A stretch of 53,714 nt of DNA from Streptococcaceae bacterium (GTDB taxonomy: Bacteria > Bacillota > Bacilli > Lactobacillales > Streptococcaceae): positions 1-53,714 of the forward strand of contig JAIRWF010000007.1 of assembly GCA_031253335.1 (NCBI GenBank). Reading direction: 5' to 3'. The notes under the pieces were generated by a model, which was given only the letters and a program-made list of their open reading frames with translations, made no database searches and was not told where the DNA came from. The position numbers and the translations under genes were made by a program. Below are positions 34,799 to 42,933 of the stretch, piece after piece (the stretch's first letter is position 1; each line of letters begins with the position of its first letter).

Positions 34799-35668
34799 AT
34801 GGAAGGTATATTAAATATTTATAAAGAAAAAGGCTACACTTCCTTCGATGTTTGCGCCAAACTTCGTGGAATTTTAGGGACGAAAAAAATCGGTCATGGA
34901 GGCACGCTTGATCCACAAGTCGAAGGGGTCTTGCCGATTGCTGTCGGAAAAGCGACGCGACTTTTGGAGTATATGGAAGCGTCGGGCAAAGAATACATAG
35001 GAGAAGTCACGATAGGCATTGCGACGGAGACGGAGGACGCTGAGGGAGCTATCGTCGAGACGAAAACGGTGGCACGTGATTTGAGTGAAGTAGCGGTCGA
35101 TAAAGCGATGGCAAGCTTTGTAGGTGTAATTGCGCAAGTGCCCCCAATGTATAGTGCGGTGAAAATCAAGGGAAAGCGTCTCTATGAGTACGCACGGCAA
35201 GGCCTAGTGATTGACCGACCGGCTAGGGAGGTTGAGATTAAAGCGTTTGAGCGCACGAGTGACATAACTTTTGTGGAGAATACCGCAAAATTTTCTTTTC
35301 GTGTAGCCTGCGGGAAAGGTACTTATGTGCGGACGCTTGCGGTGGATTTGGCACGAAAGTTGGGCTATCCGGGACATATGAGTCAGCTTACGCGTACCAT
35401 GGCAAATGGGCTACGGATAGAAAATGCGGTGAAGGTAGCAGAGGTGCAAGTAGGAAATTTTAATCTTTTACCCCTATCTTCGGCAGTCGTTGATCTGCCG
35501 AGGGTTGATGTGAGTGAAGAAGAGCGAATGGAGATTAGCTTTGGTCGGGATGTATTTTTTGCAGAGCATTCCGAGGAGATCTTGGCAGCTTTTTTTGAGG
35601 ATAAGCTGATTGCAATCCTTGAAAAACGTGTAGAGGCTTGCTACAAACCAAAAAAAGTGCTAGACTAA
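34799..35668 (+). CDS. truB: TruB tRNA pseudouridine-55 synthase
   Basis: Makes pseudouridine 55 in the T loop of tRNAs. 289 aa from this start. Seen: KIGHGGTLDPQVEGVLPIAVGKATRL with catalytic Asp in GGTLDP, QVPPMYSAVKIKGKRLYEYARQG and RVACGKGTYVRTLAVDL. ATG 34799 is chosen because family proteins begin MxGIxNxxKxxG; the Shine-Dalgarno GGAGG lies 13 bases before it, longer than ideal. GTG 34772 would place it inside the coding region. A broken copy of the truB start lies just upstream. ribF follows. Confidence 0.93.
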   Translation: MEGILNIYKEKGYTSFDVCAKLRGILGTKKIGHGGTLDPQVEGVLPIAVGKATRLLEYMEASGKEYIGEVTIGIATETEDAEGAIVETKTVARDLSEVAVDKAMASFVGVIAQVPPMYSAVKIKGKRLYEYARQGLVIDRPAREVEIKAFERTSDITFVENTAKFSFRVACGKGTYVRTLAVDLARKLGYPGHMSQLTRTMANGLRIENAVKVAEVQVGNFNLLPLSSAVVDLPRVDVSEEERMEISFGRDVFFAEHSEEILAAFFEDKLIAILEKRVEACYKPKKVLD

Positions 35669-35673
35669 CACAG

Positions 35674-36570
35674 ATGGAAATTTTTGAGTTTAATGAAAGG
35701 ACGCAATTAAAAGAGCCTACCATTCTCGTGCTAGGTTATTTTGACGGCTTGCACCGAGGACACCAGGCGCTTTTTAAGGAAGCGCGGGATTTGAAAGCGT
35801 TATTGGGCTTGCCCATTGTCGTTTTGACTTTTCCAGAAAAGCCGGTCTTGACCTTTCAGCAATTTACCCATGAGATGCTTTTGAAATTGTCCTCGGATGA
35901 TAAGCGGGCAGCTTTGTTTGAAGAAAATGGAGTGGATGCTCTTTATTTACAGGCGATGACGTCACAATTTGCGGCGCAGACAGCTTTGGAATTTACAGAA
36001 AATGTGGTGTCTAAATTTAGGCCAAAGGTTGTGGTGACAGGCTTTGACTATACGACGGGATCTGATATGAAAGCCTTAAAATCAACAGACGATTTTCGGG
36101 TGGTGGTCGTGCCTGAAGTGTTGGATGGTGATGAAAAAATAGGCTCCACACGGATTCGTCAGGCGGTGAAGTCGGGGAATGTCGCCGAGGCGAATCGTTT
36201 ACTTGGCTGGAGCTATGAAACAACGGGACTTGTCGTGCACGGTTTTGCGCGGGGACGGGAGTTAGGTTATCCGACGGCCAATCTGGTGATCAAAGATTTT
36301 GTGCATGTGCCAAGTCCTGGAGTGTATGTGGTGGATGTCTTAGTGGAAGGCGAAAAGCGCAGAGGTTTTGCGTCGATTGGTTTTAATGATACGTTTGAGG
36401 GGACGCAAGAAACGCTTGAAGTACATATTTTTGATTTTCAAAAGGAAATTTATGGGGAGAGCTTGACCGTTTATTGGCTAGATAAAATCCGTGCGATGCA
36501 AAAGTTTGACGGGGTGGAAAGTCTCGTCGCACAAATGAAAAAAGACGAGCAAGTGGCACGTCTTTGGTAA
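35674..36570 (+). CDS. ribF: RibF bifunctional riboflavin kinase / FAD synthetase
   Basis: Converts riboflavin to FMN and then FAD. 298 aa, slightly shorter than usual. Seen: adenylyltransferase part (LGYFDGLHRGHQALF, GFDYTTGSDMKAL and GSTRIRQAVKSGNV) and riboflavin kinase part (VVHGFARGRELGYPTANL, with PTAN binding the nucleotide). ATG 35674 lies 5 bp after truB, the common truB-ribF pair. FMN made here is the ligand of the riboswitch before ribU at 46.6 kb. Confidence 0.94.
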   Translation: MEIFEFNERTQLKEPTILVLGYFDGLHRGHQALFKEARDLKALLGLPIVVLTFPEKPVLTFQQFTHEMLLKLSSDDKRAALFEENGVDALYLQAMTSQFAAQTALEFTENVVSKFRPKVVVTGFDYTTGSDMKALKSTDDFRVVVVPEVLDGDEKIGSTRIRQAVKSGNVAEANRLLGWSYETTGLVVHGFARGRELGYPTANLVIKDFVHVPSPGVYVVDVLVEGEKRRGFASIGFNDTFEGTQETLEVHIFDFQKEIYGESLTVYWLDKIRAMQKFDGVESLVAQMKKDEQVARLW

Positions 36571-36593
36571 AAGAGCTTGGGTAGCTCTTTTTA
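36569..36593 (+). terminator. bidirectional terminator (ribF / pgl)
   Basis: AAAGAGCT (36570-36577) pairs with AGCTCTTT (36583-36590), then more T residues. Read in reverse it also ends the convergent pgl gene. Confidence 0.85.
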
Positions 36594-37607
36594 ATTAGCT
36601 ACGGGTAACACGCAGGTAAACTCGGGGCCTACAAAGTCGCTTTGGATGAGGGTGAGTTTGCTAGATGCGGTGTCGCGTTTGAAAGTGGAGACATTGTCGG
36701 AATCTTGGTGGGCAACAATGAGGAAGTTCTGGGTCAAATCGAAATTGAAATCACGGGGGATGTCGCCGTGTGTTGGGGTGATATCGATAAGTTCTATCTG
36801 CTTGTCAGGGAGGACTTTGAAGACGGCGATGGAGTTATGGCCGCGATTGGAGACGTAGAGGAAGTGGTCGTCTTGAGACAGGCGGATGGCGGCAACGCCG
36901 TTAAAACTTGTGTGTGTCGCAGGAATGGTAGAAATTTTTTGCTTCAGGCTGAAGCCTTGGCCGTCGTAAGCGAGGACTTCGACGGTCGAGTCGAGTTCAC
37001 AAGCGAGGTAGCAAAAGTCGCCTGCGGTGTTGAAGGTCAAGTGTCGGTCGCCTGAACCTGGGGCGGACTTGTACCTACTGATTTGCGTGAGTTTGCCGTC
37101 GTTTGAGATGGCATAGAGATAGACGGAGTCATTGCCGAGGTCGCAGACAGCGAGCTTGCCGTCGGGTGTCAGGTGAGTAAAATGCACGAGGGCGCCTTTT
37201 TGCTCGGGCTTCGGGCCGTGTTCGTCGGGGTGCTTGATTGTGTCAGTCAATTCGAGGCTGCCGTCAGGCAAGCGCTTATAGACGCGGACTTCGCCTAGGT
37301 GGTAATTGGCACCATAGACAAGATTGCGGGCTTCATCGACTTCGACGTAGCAGAGACTTGCTCCAGGAGCTAAGACTTGATTGAGTAATTTGCCGTCCGA
37401 TGAAAAAGCTGAAATACCGCCAGTATGCTCTTGTCCTGCGGCGCAGGCGTAAATATGTCCTGCCGCATCGCGCGCGATATAAGTCGAGCCATTGGCCTCA
37501 GCCCAGAGAGCGAGATTTTCGAGCTGGCCTGTCGTCTCGTCGAAATCGGCGGTGTAGATGCCTTCACTGTCGCGTTTGGTATAGCCGGATAAATAAATTT
37601 TTTGCAT
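36591..37607 (-). CDS. pgl: 6-phosphogluconolactonase-family beta-propeller (lactonase)
   Basis: A 338-aa seven-bladed beta-propeller of the lactonase family, of which YkgB/Pgl hydrolyses 6-phosphogluconolactone in the pentose phosphate pathway. Seen: MQKIYLSGYTKRDSEGIY at the start, repeated blades with DGKL turns, PKPEQKGALVHFTHLTPDGK and SNRGHNSIAVFKV, and HGDIPRDFNFDLTQNFLIVAHQDSDNV, all family features. No signal peptide. Single gene, with a ribosome binding site of AAGGAA on the minus strand. Confidence 0.9.
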   Translation of the reverse strand: MQKIYLSGYTKRDSEGIYTADFDETTGQLENLALWAEANGSTYIARDAAGHIYACAAGQEHTGGISAFSSDGKLLNQVLAPGASLCYVEVDEARNLVYGANYHLGEVRVYKRLPDGSLELTDTIKHPDEHGPKPEQKGALVHFTHLTPDGKLAVCDLGNDSVYLYAISNDGKLTQISRYKSAPGSGDRHLTFNTAGDFCYLACELDSTVEVLAYDGQGFSLKQKISTIPATHTSFNGVAAIRLSQDDHFLYVSNRGHNSIAVFKVLPDKQIELIDITPTHGDIPRDFNFDLTQNFLIVAHQDSDNVSTFKRDTASSKLTLIQSDFVGPEFTCVLPVAN

Positions 37608-37625
37608 AAAAGTTCCTTTCGTTCT

Positions 37626-37654
37626 TTGAATATTCTATCACAAAGTGTTATACT
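37626..37654 (+). promoter_or_regulatory. tpiA promoter
   Basis: -35 TTGAAT (37626-37631), 17-bp spacer, -10 TATACT (37649-37654). AAAAGGAG lies before the tpiA ATG. A normally leadered gene, in contrast to several neighbours. Confidence 0.75.
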
Positions 37655-37689
37655 AAATGGGAACTATTACTTTAAAAAGGAGATTTTAC

Positions 37690-38448
37690 ATGTCAAATCG
37701 TAAACCGATTATTGCGGGTAACTGGAAGTTGAACAAGACGTTAAAGGACGTTTTTGCCTTTCTCGCTGGGATTGATGGGAAGTTACCAAGTGAGGACAAG
37801 GTTGAGGTCGCAATCGGCGCGCCAGCTTTGTATCTTGTGCCTTTAAAGCACCACGGCGACAAGAAATTGAAGGTTGCGGCCGAAAATGTGTATTACAAGG
37901 GCTTTGGTGCTTACACCGGCGAAATTGCGGCAGAGCAGTTGGCGGCTGAAGGGATTGACTATGCGATCATTGGCCACAGTGAGCGTCGCGAGTACTTCCA
38001 CGAGACGGATGAGGACATTAACCTCAAGGCGAAAGCTTTGTTTGCAGCGGGTGTGACGCCAATCATGTGTTGTGGCGAAAGTTTGGAGACGTATGAAGCT
38101 GGAAAAACCGCTGAATGGGTCACTTCACAGATTACGAATGGTTTGAAAGACTTGACAGCAGAGCAAGTCGCCAATTTGGTGATTGCTTATGAGCCAATTT
38201 GGGCCATTGGGACGGGGAAGACAGCGACTAATGAAATCGCCGACGAGACCTGTGGTGTGATTCGTGACGTCGTGCGTAAGCTGTATGACGATGCGACGGC
38301 TGAGTCGGTACGTATCCAATACGGCGGTTCTGTGAAACCTGAGACGATTGAAGGCCTCATGGAAAAAGAAAACGTGGACGGCGCTTTGGTCGGTGGTGCG
38401 AGCCTTGAGGCGGAAAGCTTCTTGGGCTTGTTGAAAATGTATCATTAA
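37690..38448 (+). CDS. tpiA: TpiA triosephosphate isomerase
   Basis: Glycolysis: interconverts dihydroxyacetone phosphate and glyceraldehyde-3-phosphate. 252 aa. Seen: [11 protein letters not shown] (active-site Lys), [16 protein letters not shown] (catalytic His), [16 protein letters not shown] (catalytic Glu and flexible loop) and [11 protein letters not shown] 37690 is chosen for its AAAAGGAG and family N-terminus; the frame upstream to 37657 is in the leader. Confidence 0.97.
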   Translation: MSNRKPIIAGNWKLNKTLKDVFAFLAGIDGKLPSEDKVEVAIGAPALYLVPLKHHGDKKLKVAAENVYYKGFGAYTGEIAAEQLAAEGIDYAIIGHSERREYFHETDEDINLKAKALFAAGVTPIMCCGESLETYEAGKTAEWVTSQITNGLKDLTAEQVANLVIAYEPIWAIGTGKTATNEIADETCGVIRDVVRKLYDDATAESVRIQYGGSVKPETIEGLMEKENVDGALVGGASLEAESFLGLLKMYH

Positions 38449-38493
38449 TTTGCAAGCCTAGAATAGTTTGGGCTGAAGTAAATTTAGAAAAGG

Positions 38494-38516
38494 AAGCGCC
38501 TCGCTGGCGCTTTTTT
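38494..38516 (+). terminator. tpiA terminator
   Basis: AAGCGCC (38494-38500) pairs with GGCGCTT (38506-38512), followed by more T residues. It leads into TGaTATACT (-10 at 38519-38524), the likely promoter of the next gene. Confidence 0.8.
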
Positions 38517-38530
38517 GATATACTTAGAAC

Positions 38531-39103
38531 GTGTTAAAATACCTTGTATTTGTGGGGGCGGTGGTGTCCTTTGCGTCGGCGCTTTATTATAGCTGGTTGA
38601 CACTCAAAGGGCGGGTGCAACCGAACCGGGTGACCTGGTTTTTGTGGTTTTTGGCGCCGATGATTGCGGCGGTTGCAGCATTTTCTGCGGGGGTGACCTG
38701 GGCGGCAGTGCCTGTATTCATGTCGGGTTTTGATCCCTTGGTGGTCTTTGTCGCAAGTGTGGTGACACGGCATGGTTCGTGGAAGATTACGCGATTTGAC
38801 CTGATTTGTGGAGGAATTTCGGTGTTGGCGCTTATTTTCTGGGTGCTGAGTCGCAATCCGGTCCTTGCTATCATTTTTTCGATGGCGGCTGATTTTCTAG
38901 CGGGCGTGCCGACCTTATCGAAAGCATGGACAAATCCTGAGACGGAGCATGTGGGGCCGTATATTGGCGGAACATTTGCCGCAGCAACGGCGTTTTTTGC
39001 GGTGGATGCATGGAACTTTGTGAGTTTAGCTTTTCCGGTGTATTTGTTGCTTTTTAATTTGGTGTTGTGGTTGTTCGTAAGGAGGGCTGGTCATGAGCGC
39101 TAA
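38531..39103 (+). CDS. polytopic membrane protein of unknown function
   Basis: A 190-aa very hydrophobic protein with about six or seven membrane helices: roughly 4-24, 37-55, 60-80, 92-110, 112-130, 145-162 and 165-185. Short motifs such as QPNRVTWFLWFLAP and the repeated pairs of helices recall PQ-loop-like transporters, but I cannot assign the family. GTG 38531 starts six bases after the -10 TATACT, so translation is probably leaderless. Its end overlaps hemW by 11 bp, implying coupling. Confidence 0.72.
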   Translation: MLKYLVFVGAVVSFASALYYSWLTLKGRVQPNRVTWFLWFLAPMIAAVAAFSAGVTWAAVPVFMSGFDPLVVFVASVVTRHGSWKITRFDLICGGISVLALIFWVLSRNPVLAIIFSMAADFLAGVPTLSKAWTNPETEHVGPYIGGTFAAATAFFAVDAWNFVSLAFPVYLLLFNLVLWLFVRRAGHER

Positions 39104-40223
39104 AGCGGCCTACGTGCATATTCCCTTTTGCTCGCAGATTTGCTATTACTGCGATTTTGCGAAGGTGTTGCTTGAGGGGCAGCCGGTGAATGATTATCTG
39201 ACGGCGCTTCTTGCGGAATGGGAATCCTATGATATTCAAGACTTGCGGACTTTATATATTGGCGGGGGGACCCCGACAACACTGACGCCTAAACAAATGA
39301 AACGCTTGTTAGACGGTCTGACGGCGCATTTGGACCTGTCAAATTTGACAGAATTCACGGTGGAGGCGAATCCGTCAGATTTGACAAGCGAGTTGCTACG
39401 GGTCTTAGCAGAGAGTCCCGTGAATCGTATCTCGCTGGGTGTGCAGACCTTTGACGATGCCTTACTTAAGCGCATTGGACGCAATCACACGTCAGAAGAA
39501 GCGTTGTCAGCTCTGACGAAACTGCGTACTGCTGGCTTTGCCAACATTTCCATGGATTTGATTTATGGGCTCCCGCGTCAGACGATGGATCAGGTCAAAT
39601 CTGACGTCGAGAAGTTTCTGACGCTTGACTTACCGCATGTCAGCTTGTATAGCTTGATTTTAGAAGACCACACGCGTTTTATGCAACTCGAGCGTGCGGG
39701 GAAATTGCATCTCCCGGACGATGACCGTGTGGCAGATATGTACGACTATATTTTGTCGGAGCTGACAGCCGCTGGTTATGCGCATTACGAGATTTCTAAT
39801 TTTGCAAAGCCAGACTATGAGAGCAGACATAATCTGACTTATTGGGCAAATGCAGAATATTATGGGATTGGCGCGGGGGCGTCGGGCTATCTGGATGGTG
39901 TGCGCTACAAGAATCATGGGCCCATCCAGCATTACATAAATGCGGTGGATAAAAAAGTGTCGTCAGAAATTCTCAGCAAAAATGAAATCATGTCTGAAGA
40001 AATGTGGCTTGGCTTGCGGCGTGCGTCTGGCGTTTCCGTCAGAAATTTTGAGGAAAAATTTTCGGTCAAATTTGACGACGTCTTCCCCAAAGTTCTGTCA
40101 GATCTGACAAAAACAGACCTCGTCAGATTTGATGGCGATAATCTCGCTCTGTCAGAACGGGGATTTATGCTCGGCAATGAAGTCTTTCAGAAGTTTTTGC
40201 TGGACGACGAAGCGCCTCTCTAG
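39093..40223 (+). CDS. hemW: HemW radical SAM protein
   Basis: A 376-aa radical SAM protein of the HemW (formerly HemN-like) family, thought to deliver heme rather than oxidise coproporphyrinogen. Seen: VHIPFCSQICYYCDF with C13-x3-C17-x2-C20 for the 4Fe-4S cluster, YIGGGTPTTL, EANPSDLT and SLGVQTFDDALLKRIGRNH. AAGGAGG precedes the ATG. The gene contains eight copies of the dispersed palindrome family, the highest density in the window, and many encode SxLT or VKxD. Confidence 0.92.
   Translation: MSAKAAYVHIPFCSQICYYCDFAKVLLEGQPVNDYLTALLAEWESYDIQDLRTLYIGGGTPTTLTPKQMKRLLDGLTAHLDLSNLTEFTVEANPSDLTSELLRVLAESPVNRISLGVQTFDDALLKRIGRNHTSEEALSALTKLRTAGFANISMDLIYGLPRQTMDQVKSDVEKFLTLDLPHVSLYSLILEDHTRFMQLERAGKLHLPDDDRVADMYDYILSELTAAGYAHYEISNFAKPDYESRHNLTYWANAEYYGIGAGASGYLDGVRYKNHGPIQHYINAVDKKVSSEILSKNEIMSEEMWLGLRRASGVSVRNFEEKFSVKFDDVFPKVLSDLTKTDLVRFDGDNLALSERGFMLGNEVFQKFLLDDEAPL
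39337..40134 (+). repeat. cluster of eight dispersed palindromes inside hemW
   Basis: Copies at 39337-39350 (TGTCAAATTTGACA), 39373-39386 (CGTCAGATTTGACA), 39505-39518 (TGTCAGCTCTGACG), 39593-39606 (GGTCAAATCTGACG), 39754-39767 (TGTCGGAGCTGACA), 40074-40087 (GGTCAAATTTGACG), 40096-40109 (TGTCAGATCTGACA) and 40121-40134 (CGTCAGATTTGATG). They use two reading frames, giving LSNLTE-like and VKSD-like peptides. Confidence 0.85.
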
Positions 40224-40243
40224 GATTATGCTATAATAAGCTC

Positions 40244-40849
40244 ATGACATTAAAAGAGACCTTTGTGACGCAGGCGAATGCCTACGATCCCATCTATCAA
40301 GGGGTTTTTTCAGTCGCTACCAACTTTGGCGAGCAGCAGCAAGAAATGGCTGAAGCCTTGACGCAGCAGACGGATAGCCCGCAAAAAGAGACAGTGATTT
40401 TTAATATTGACCGCCTGCACCGTGTGAGTAATGTCGCGCAGTTTCAATCGGAGGCCATGTGTGAATTTATTCGGTCCTTTGTAGGCCCCGTGGCTGCGCA
40501 GTTTGCGGAGGACGAGATGAAAGAGGAGACGATTGTGCCTGCTTTTCTCTTTCTTCACAGCCGTTTGACGCTGTTGCATGATCAGCTGGATTTCTTTTTT
40601 GGAAATTTTGCGGAAAAGGACTTGCACAAAGCCTTTAAAGACGTGAAGGGCGCTGTTTCTGAGATGGCTTTTTCTAAAGATGAAGAAGAGAGCGCCGTTT
40701 CTAGCTTCTTGGATGTGCTTGAGGCGCGCGTGGTGGGCTATATTCATTGTAATGAAGAGACACACGACTGGATGCACGGTGTTTTTGATATTATCGCAAA
40801 AGAGCTTGCTGCGCGGGGAATTGAAGGTCTTCCCATTCCTGAACATTAA
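40244..40849 (+). CDS. helical protein of unknown function
   Basis: Not recognised. 201 aa, predominantly helical and acidic, without signal peptide or membrane helix. It has several histidine/cysteine-containing segments (EAMCEFIRSF, YIHCNEETHDWMHGVF) but no clear metal-binding pattern. TGcTATAAT (-10 at 40232-40237) ends six bases before the ATG, so the mRNA should be leaderless. It is followed 2 bp later by the ABC-F gene, with which it is probably co-expressed. No role can be assigned. Confidence 0.7.
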   Translation: MTLKETFVTQANAYDPIYQGVFSVATNFGEQQQEMAEALTQQTDSPQKETVIFNIDRLHRVSNVAQFQSEAMCEFIRSFVGPVAAQFAEDEMKEETIVPAFLFLHSRLTLLHDQLDFFFGNFAEKDLHKAFKDVKGAVSEMAFSKDEEESAVSSFLDVLEARVVGYIHCNEETHDWMHGVFDIIAKELAARGIEGLPIPEH

Positions 40850-40851
40850 TC

Positions 40852-42735
40852 ATGCCCGATTTTAAGGTTGAAAATCTTACGAAAACCGTCGCTGATAAGG
40901 CGGTTTTTGAAGCAATTAGTTTTTTGGTGCATCCTTTGGATCGCATCGGGCTTTTGGGCGTGAATGGCACCGGCAAGACGACACTTTTGAACGTTTTGGC
41001 GGGTGTCACGGGATTTGACGGGGATGTCTCGCCCTTTGAGGCGCCGTCAAATTTTACGATTACGTATCTAGCGCAAGAGCCTGATTTTGACGAGTCGGCC
41101 TCGATTTTGGACACGGTGTTGGATGAGAAATTGCCGCAGATGCAAGCGATTGCGGCCTATGAAAAGACGCTCACGCTTGATTTTTCAGTTGCGTCAAATT
41201 TGACAAAAATGGAAAAGGCGCAAAGCGAGATGGATGCGCGCGACGCCTGGCAGATCGAGGCGGATGTCAAGGCGGTTTTGACGCAGTTGAAGCTGCCGGA
41301 TGTGACGTCAAAGATTGGGAGTCTTTCAGGTGGGCAGAAACGGCGGGTGCAGCTCGCGCAAGCCTTGGTCAACCCGAGCGATTTGTTGCTTTTGGATGAG
41401 CCGACGAACCATTTGGATGTCGAGACGATTACCTGGTTGCAAAATTATCTCAAAACGAGTAAACGGACTGTATTGTTTGTCACACACGATCGCTATTTTT
41501 TGGATGCGGTTGCGACGCGGATTTTTGAGCTGGACCATGCGGCACTCAAGGAATATCAAGGGAATTACACGGCTTATCTGGAAAAAAAAGCGGCAGATGA
41601 GGAGCGTGAAGCGGCTTCAGCGCACAAAGCGCAGCAGCTCTACAAGTCGGAACTCGTCTGGATTCGCAAGTCTCCGCAAGCCCGTGGGACCAAGCAACAA
41701 GCGCGGATTGACCGCTTTAATGACTTGAAAGACTCGCTCAAAACGGAAAATGCGGCCGGGGATTTGGACATGGGCATCGCTTCGCAACGATTGGGTAAAA
41801 AAGTCATTGAACTGAAAAGTGCGTCATTTTCTTATCCCGACCGTCCTATTTTCAAGGACTTCAGCTTGATTGTCCAACCGCACGCCCGCATTGGGGTTGT
41901 GGGTGACAACGGCGTCGGCAAATCGACGCTTCTCAACATCATTGCGGGCGACCTGCAGCTTACGAGTGGCAGGCTTGACATCGGCGAGACGGTCAATATC
42001 GGCTATTTTTCACAGGAAATTCGCGGGCTCGACGAGAACAAGCGCATGATTACCTTTCTTGAAGAAACCGCGTCTGCCGCGCATTTGACAACGGGAGAGA
42101 ACATCTCGATTGTCAATCTTCTCGAGCAATTTCTCTTTCCTCGCTCGACGCACGGCGTTCAGATTTCTAAACTCTCAGGTGGTGAGAAAAAGCGACTTTA
42201 TCTGCTGAAAATCTTGCTTTTACAACCCAACGTCCTTCTTTTGGATGAGCCGACGAACGATTTGGATATCGCGACGCTGACCGTGCTGGAGCACTTCCTC
42301 GCCCAATTCACGGGGACCGTCATCACCGTGTCACATGACCGTTACTTTCAGGACAAGGTGTCCAATGAACTCTTGGCCTTTGAAAATGGAGAAATCAACC
42401 ATTATTTCGGTGCTTACAGCGATTATCTTTCCGTCAAATTTGACGAAAATCAAAATTTGACCAAAAATGCGTCAGAAAATTTACGTCAAATTTCAAAAAA
42501 TCCAGAAAAAGCCGTCAAAAATCGTATGACCTATGCCGAAAAGCAAGAATGGGCCACGATTGAAGCCGACATTGATGCGCTTGAGACACGCAGCGCAGAA
42601 ATTGAGCGCGAGATGAACGAAAACGCCTCCGACAGCGCGCGGCTTATTGATTTGCAACACGAACTCGACGACCTCACCGCCCGCCTCAGCGCCCAATATG
42701 CGCGCTGGGAATACCTCTCAGAAAAGGACAGCTAA
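40852..42735 (+). CDS. uup: ABC-F ATPase, Uup/YfmR-like
   Basis: A 627-aa soluble protein with two ABC ATPase domains and no membrane helices. ABC-F proteins act on ribosomes. Seen: GVNGTGKTTLL and LSGGQKRRVQLA in domain 1, the linker with WIRKSPQARGTKQQARIDRF, then GDNGVGKSTLL and LSGGEKKRLYLL in domain 2. The last 80 residues are a coiled coil (ATIEADIDALETRSAEIEREM), typical of Uup. Two palindromes lie inside (41192, 42432). Uup-type is a sequence-based judgement. It follows the unknown helical gene. Confidence 0.88.
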   Translation: MPDFKVENLTKTVADKAVFEAISFLVHPLDRIGLLGVNGTGKTTLLNVLAGVTGFDGDVSPFEAPSNFTITYLAQEPDFDESASILDTVLDEKLPQMQAIAAYEKTLTLDFSVASNLTKMEKAQSEMDARDAWQIEADVKAVLTQLKLPDVTSKIGSLSGGQKRRVQLAQALVNPSDLLLLDEPTNHLDVETITWLQNYLKTSKRTVLFVTHDRYFLDAVATRIFELDHAALKEYQGNYTAYLEKKAADEEREAASAHKAQQLYKSELVWIRKSPQARGTKQQARIDRFNDLKDSLKTENAAGDLDMGIASQRLGKKVIELKSASFSYPDRPIFKDFSLIVQPHARIGVVGDNGVGKSTLLNIIAGDLQLTSGRLDIGETVNIGYFSQEIRGLDENKRMITFLEETASAAHLTTGENISIVNLLEQFLFPRSTHGVQISKLSGGEKKRLYLLKILLLQPNVLLLDEPTNDLDIATLTVLEHFLAQFTGTVITVSHDRYFQDKVSNELLAFENGEINHYFGAYSDYLSVKFDENQNLTKNASENLRQISKNPEKAVKNRMTYAEKQEWATIEADIDALETRSAEIEREMNENASDSARLIDLQHELDDLTARLSAQYARWEYLSEKDS

Positions 42736-42736
42736 C

Positions 42737-42919
42737 ATGACCACACAAGAACTGATTGCCACACTCACGGCGCTTCCGCAAGATGCGACCGTTAAAATCA
42801 TCCAGGAAGACGCCACTGACGAGCGCTTTTTCGATGTCACCAGCGTCGAAAACCTGACCCGCACCCGCATCACGACTGCAGGCGTCGAAACCGTTGACAC
42901 CGTCGTCATCGGGATTTAA
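42737..42919 (+). CDS. 60-aa small protein of unknown function
   Basis: A small ORF starting at ATG 42737, just after the ABC-F stop. It reads MTTQELIATLTALPQDATVKII and ends VDTVVIGI, with an alternating strand/helix look and no membrane segment. Family not recognised. A longer frame upstream is inside the ABC-F gene and is rejected. No good ribosome binding site is seen, so coupling to the ABC-F gene is likely. Confidence 0.55.
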   Translation: MTTQELIATLTALPQDATVKIIQEDATDERFFDVTSVENLTRTRITTAGVETVDTVVIGI

Positions 42920-42933
42920 TAGGAGAGATGAAA

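Noticed and set aside
36642-37055. 137-aa plus-strand ORF opposite pgl
   Set aside because: Antisense to a conserved beta-propeller gene; its valine/glutamate-rich sequence follows from pgl codons.
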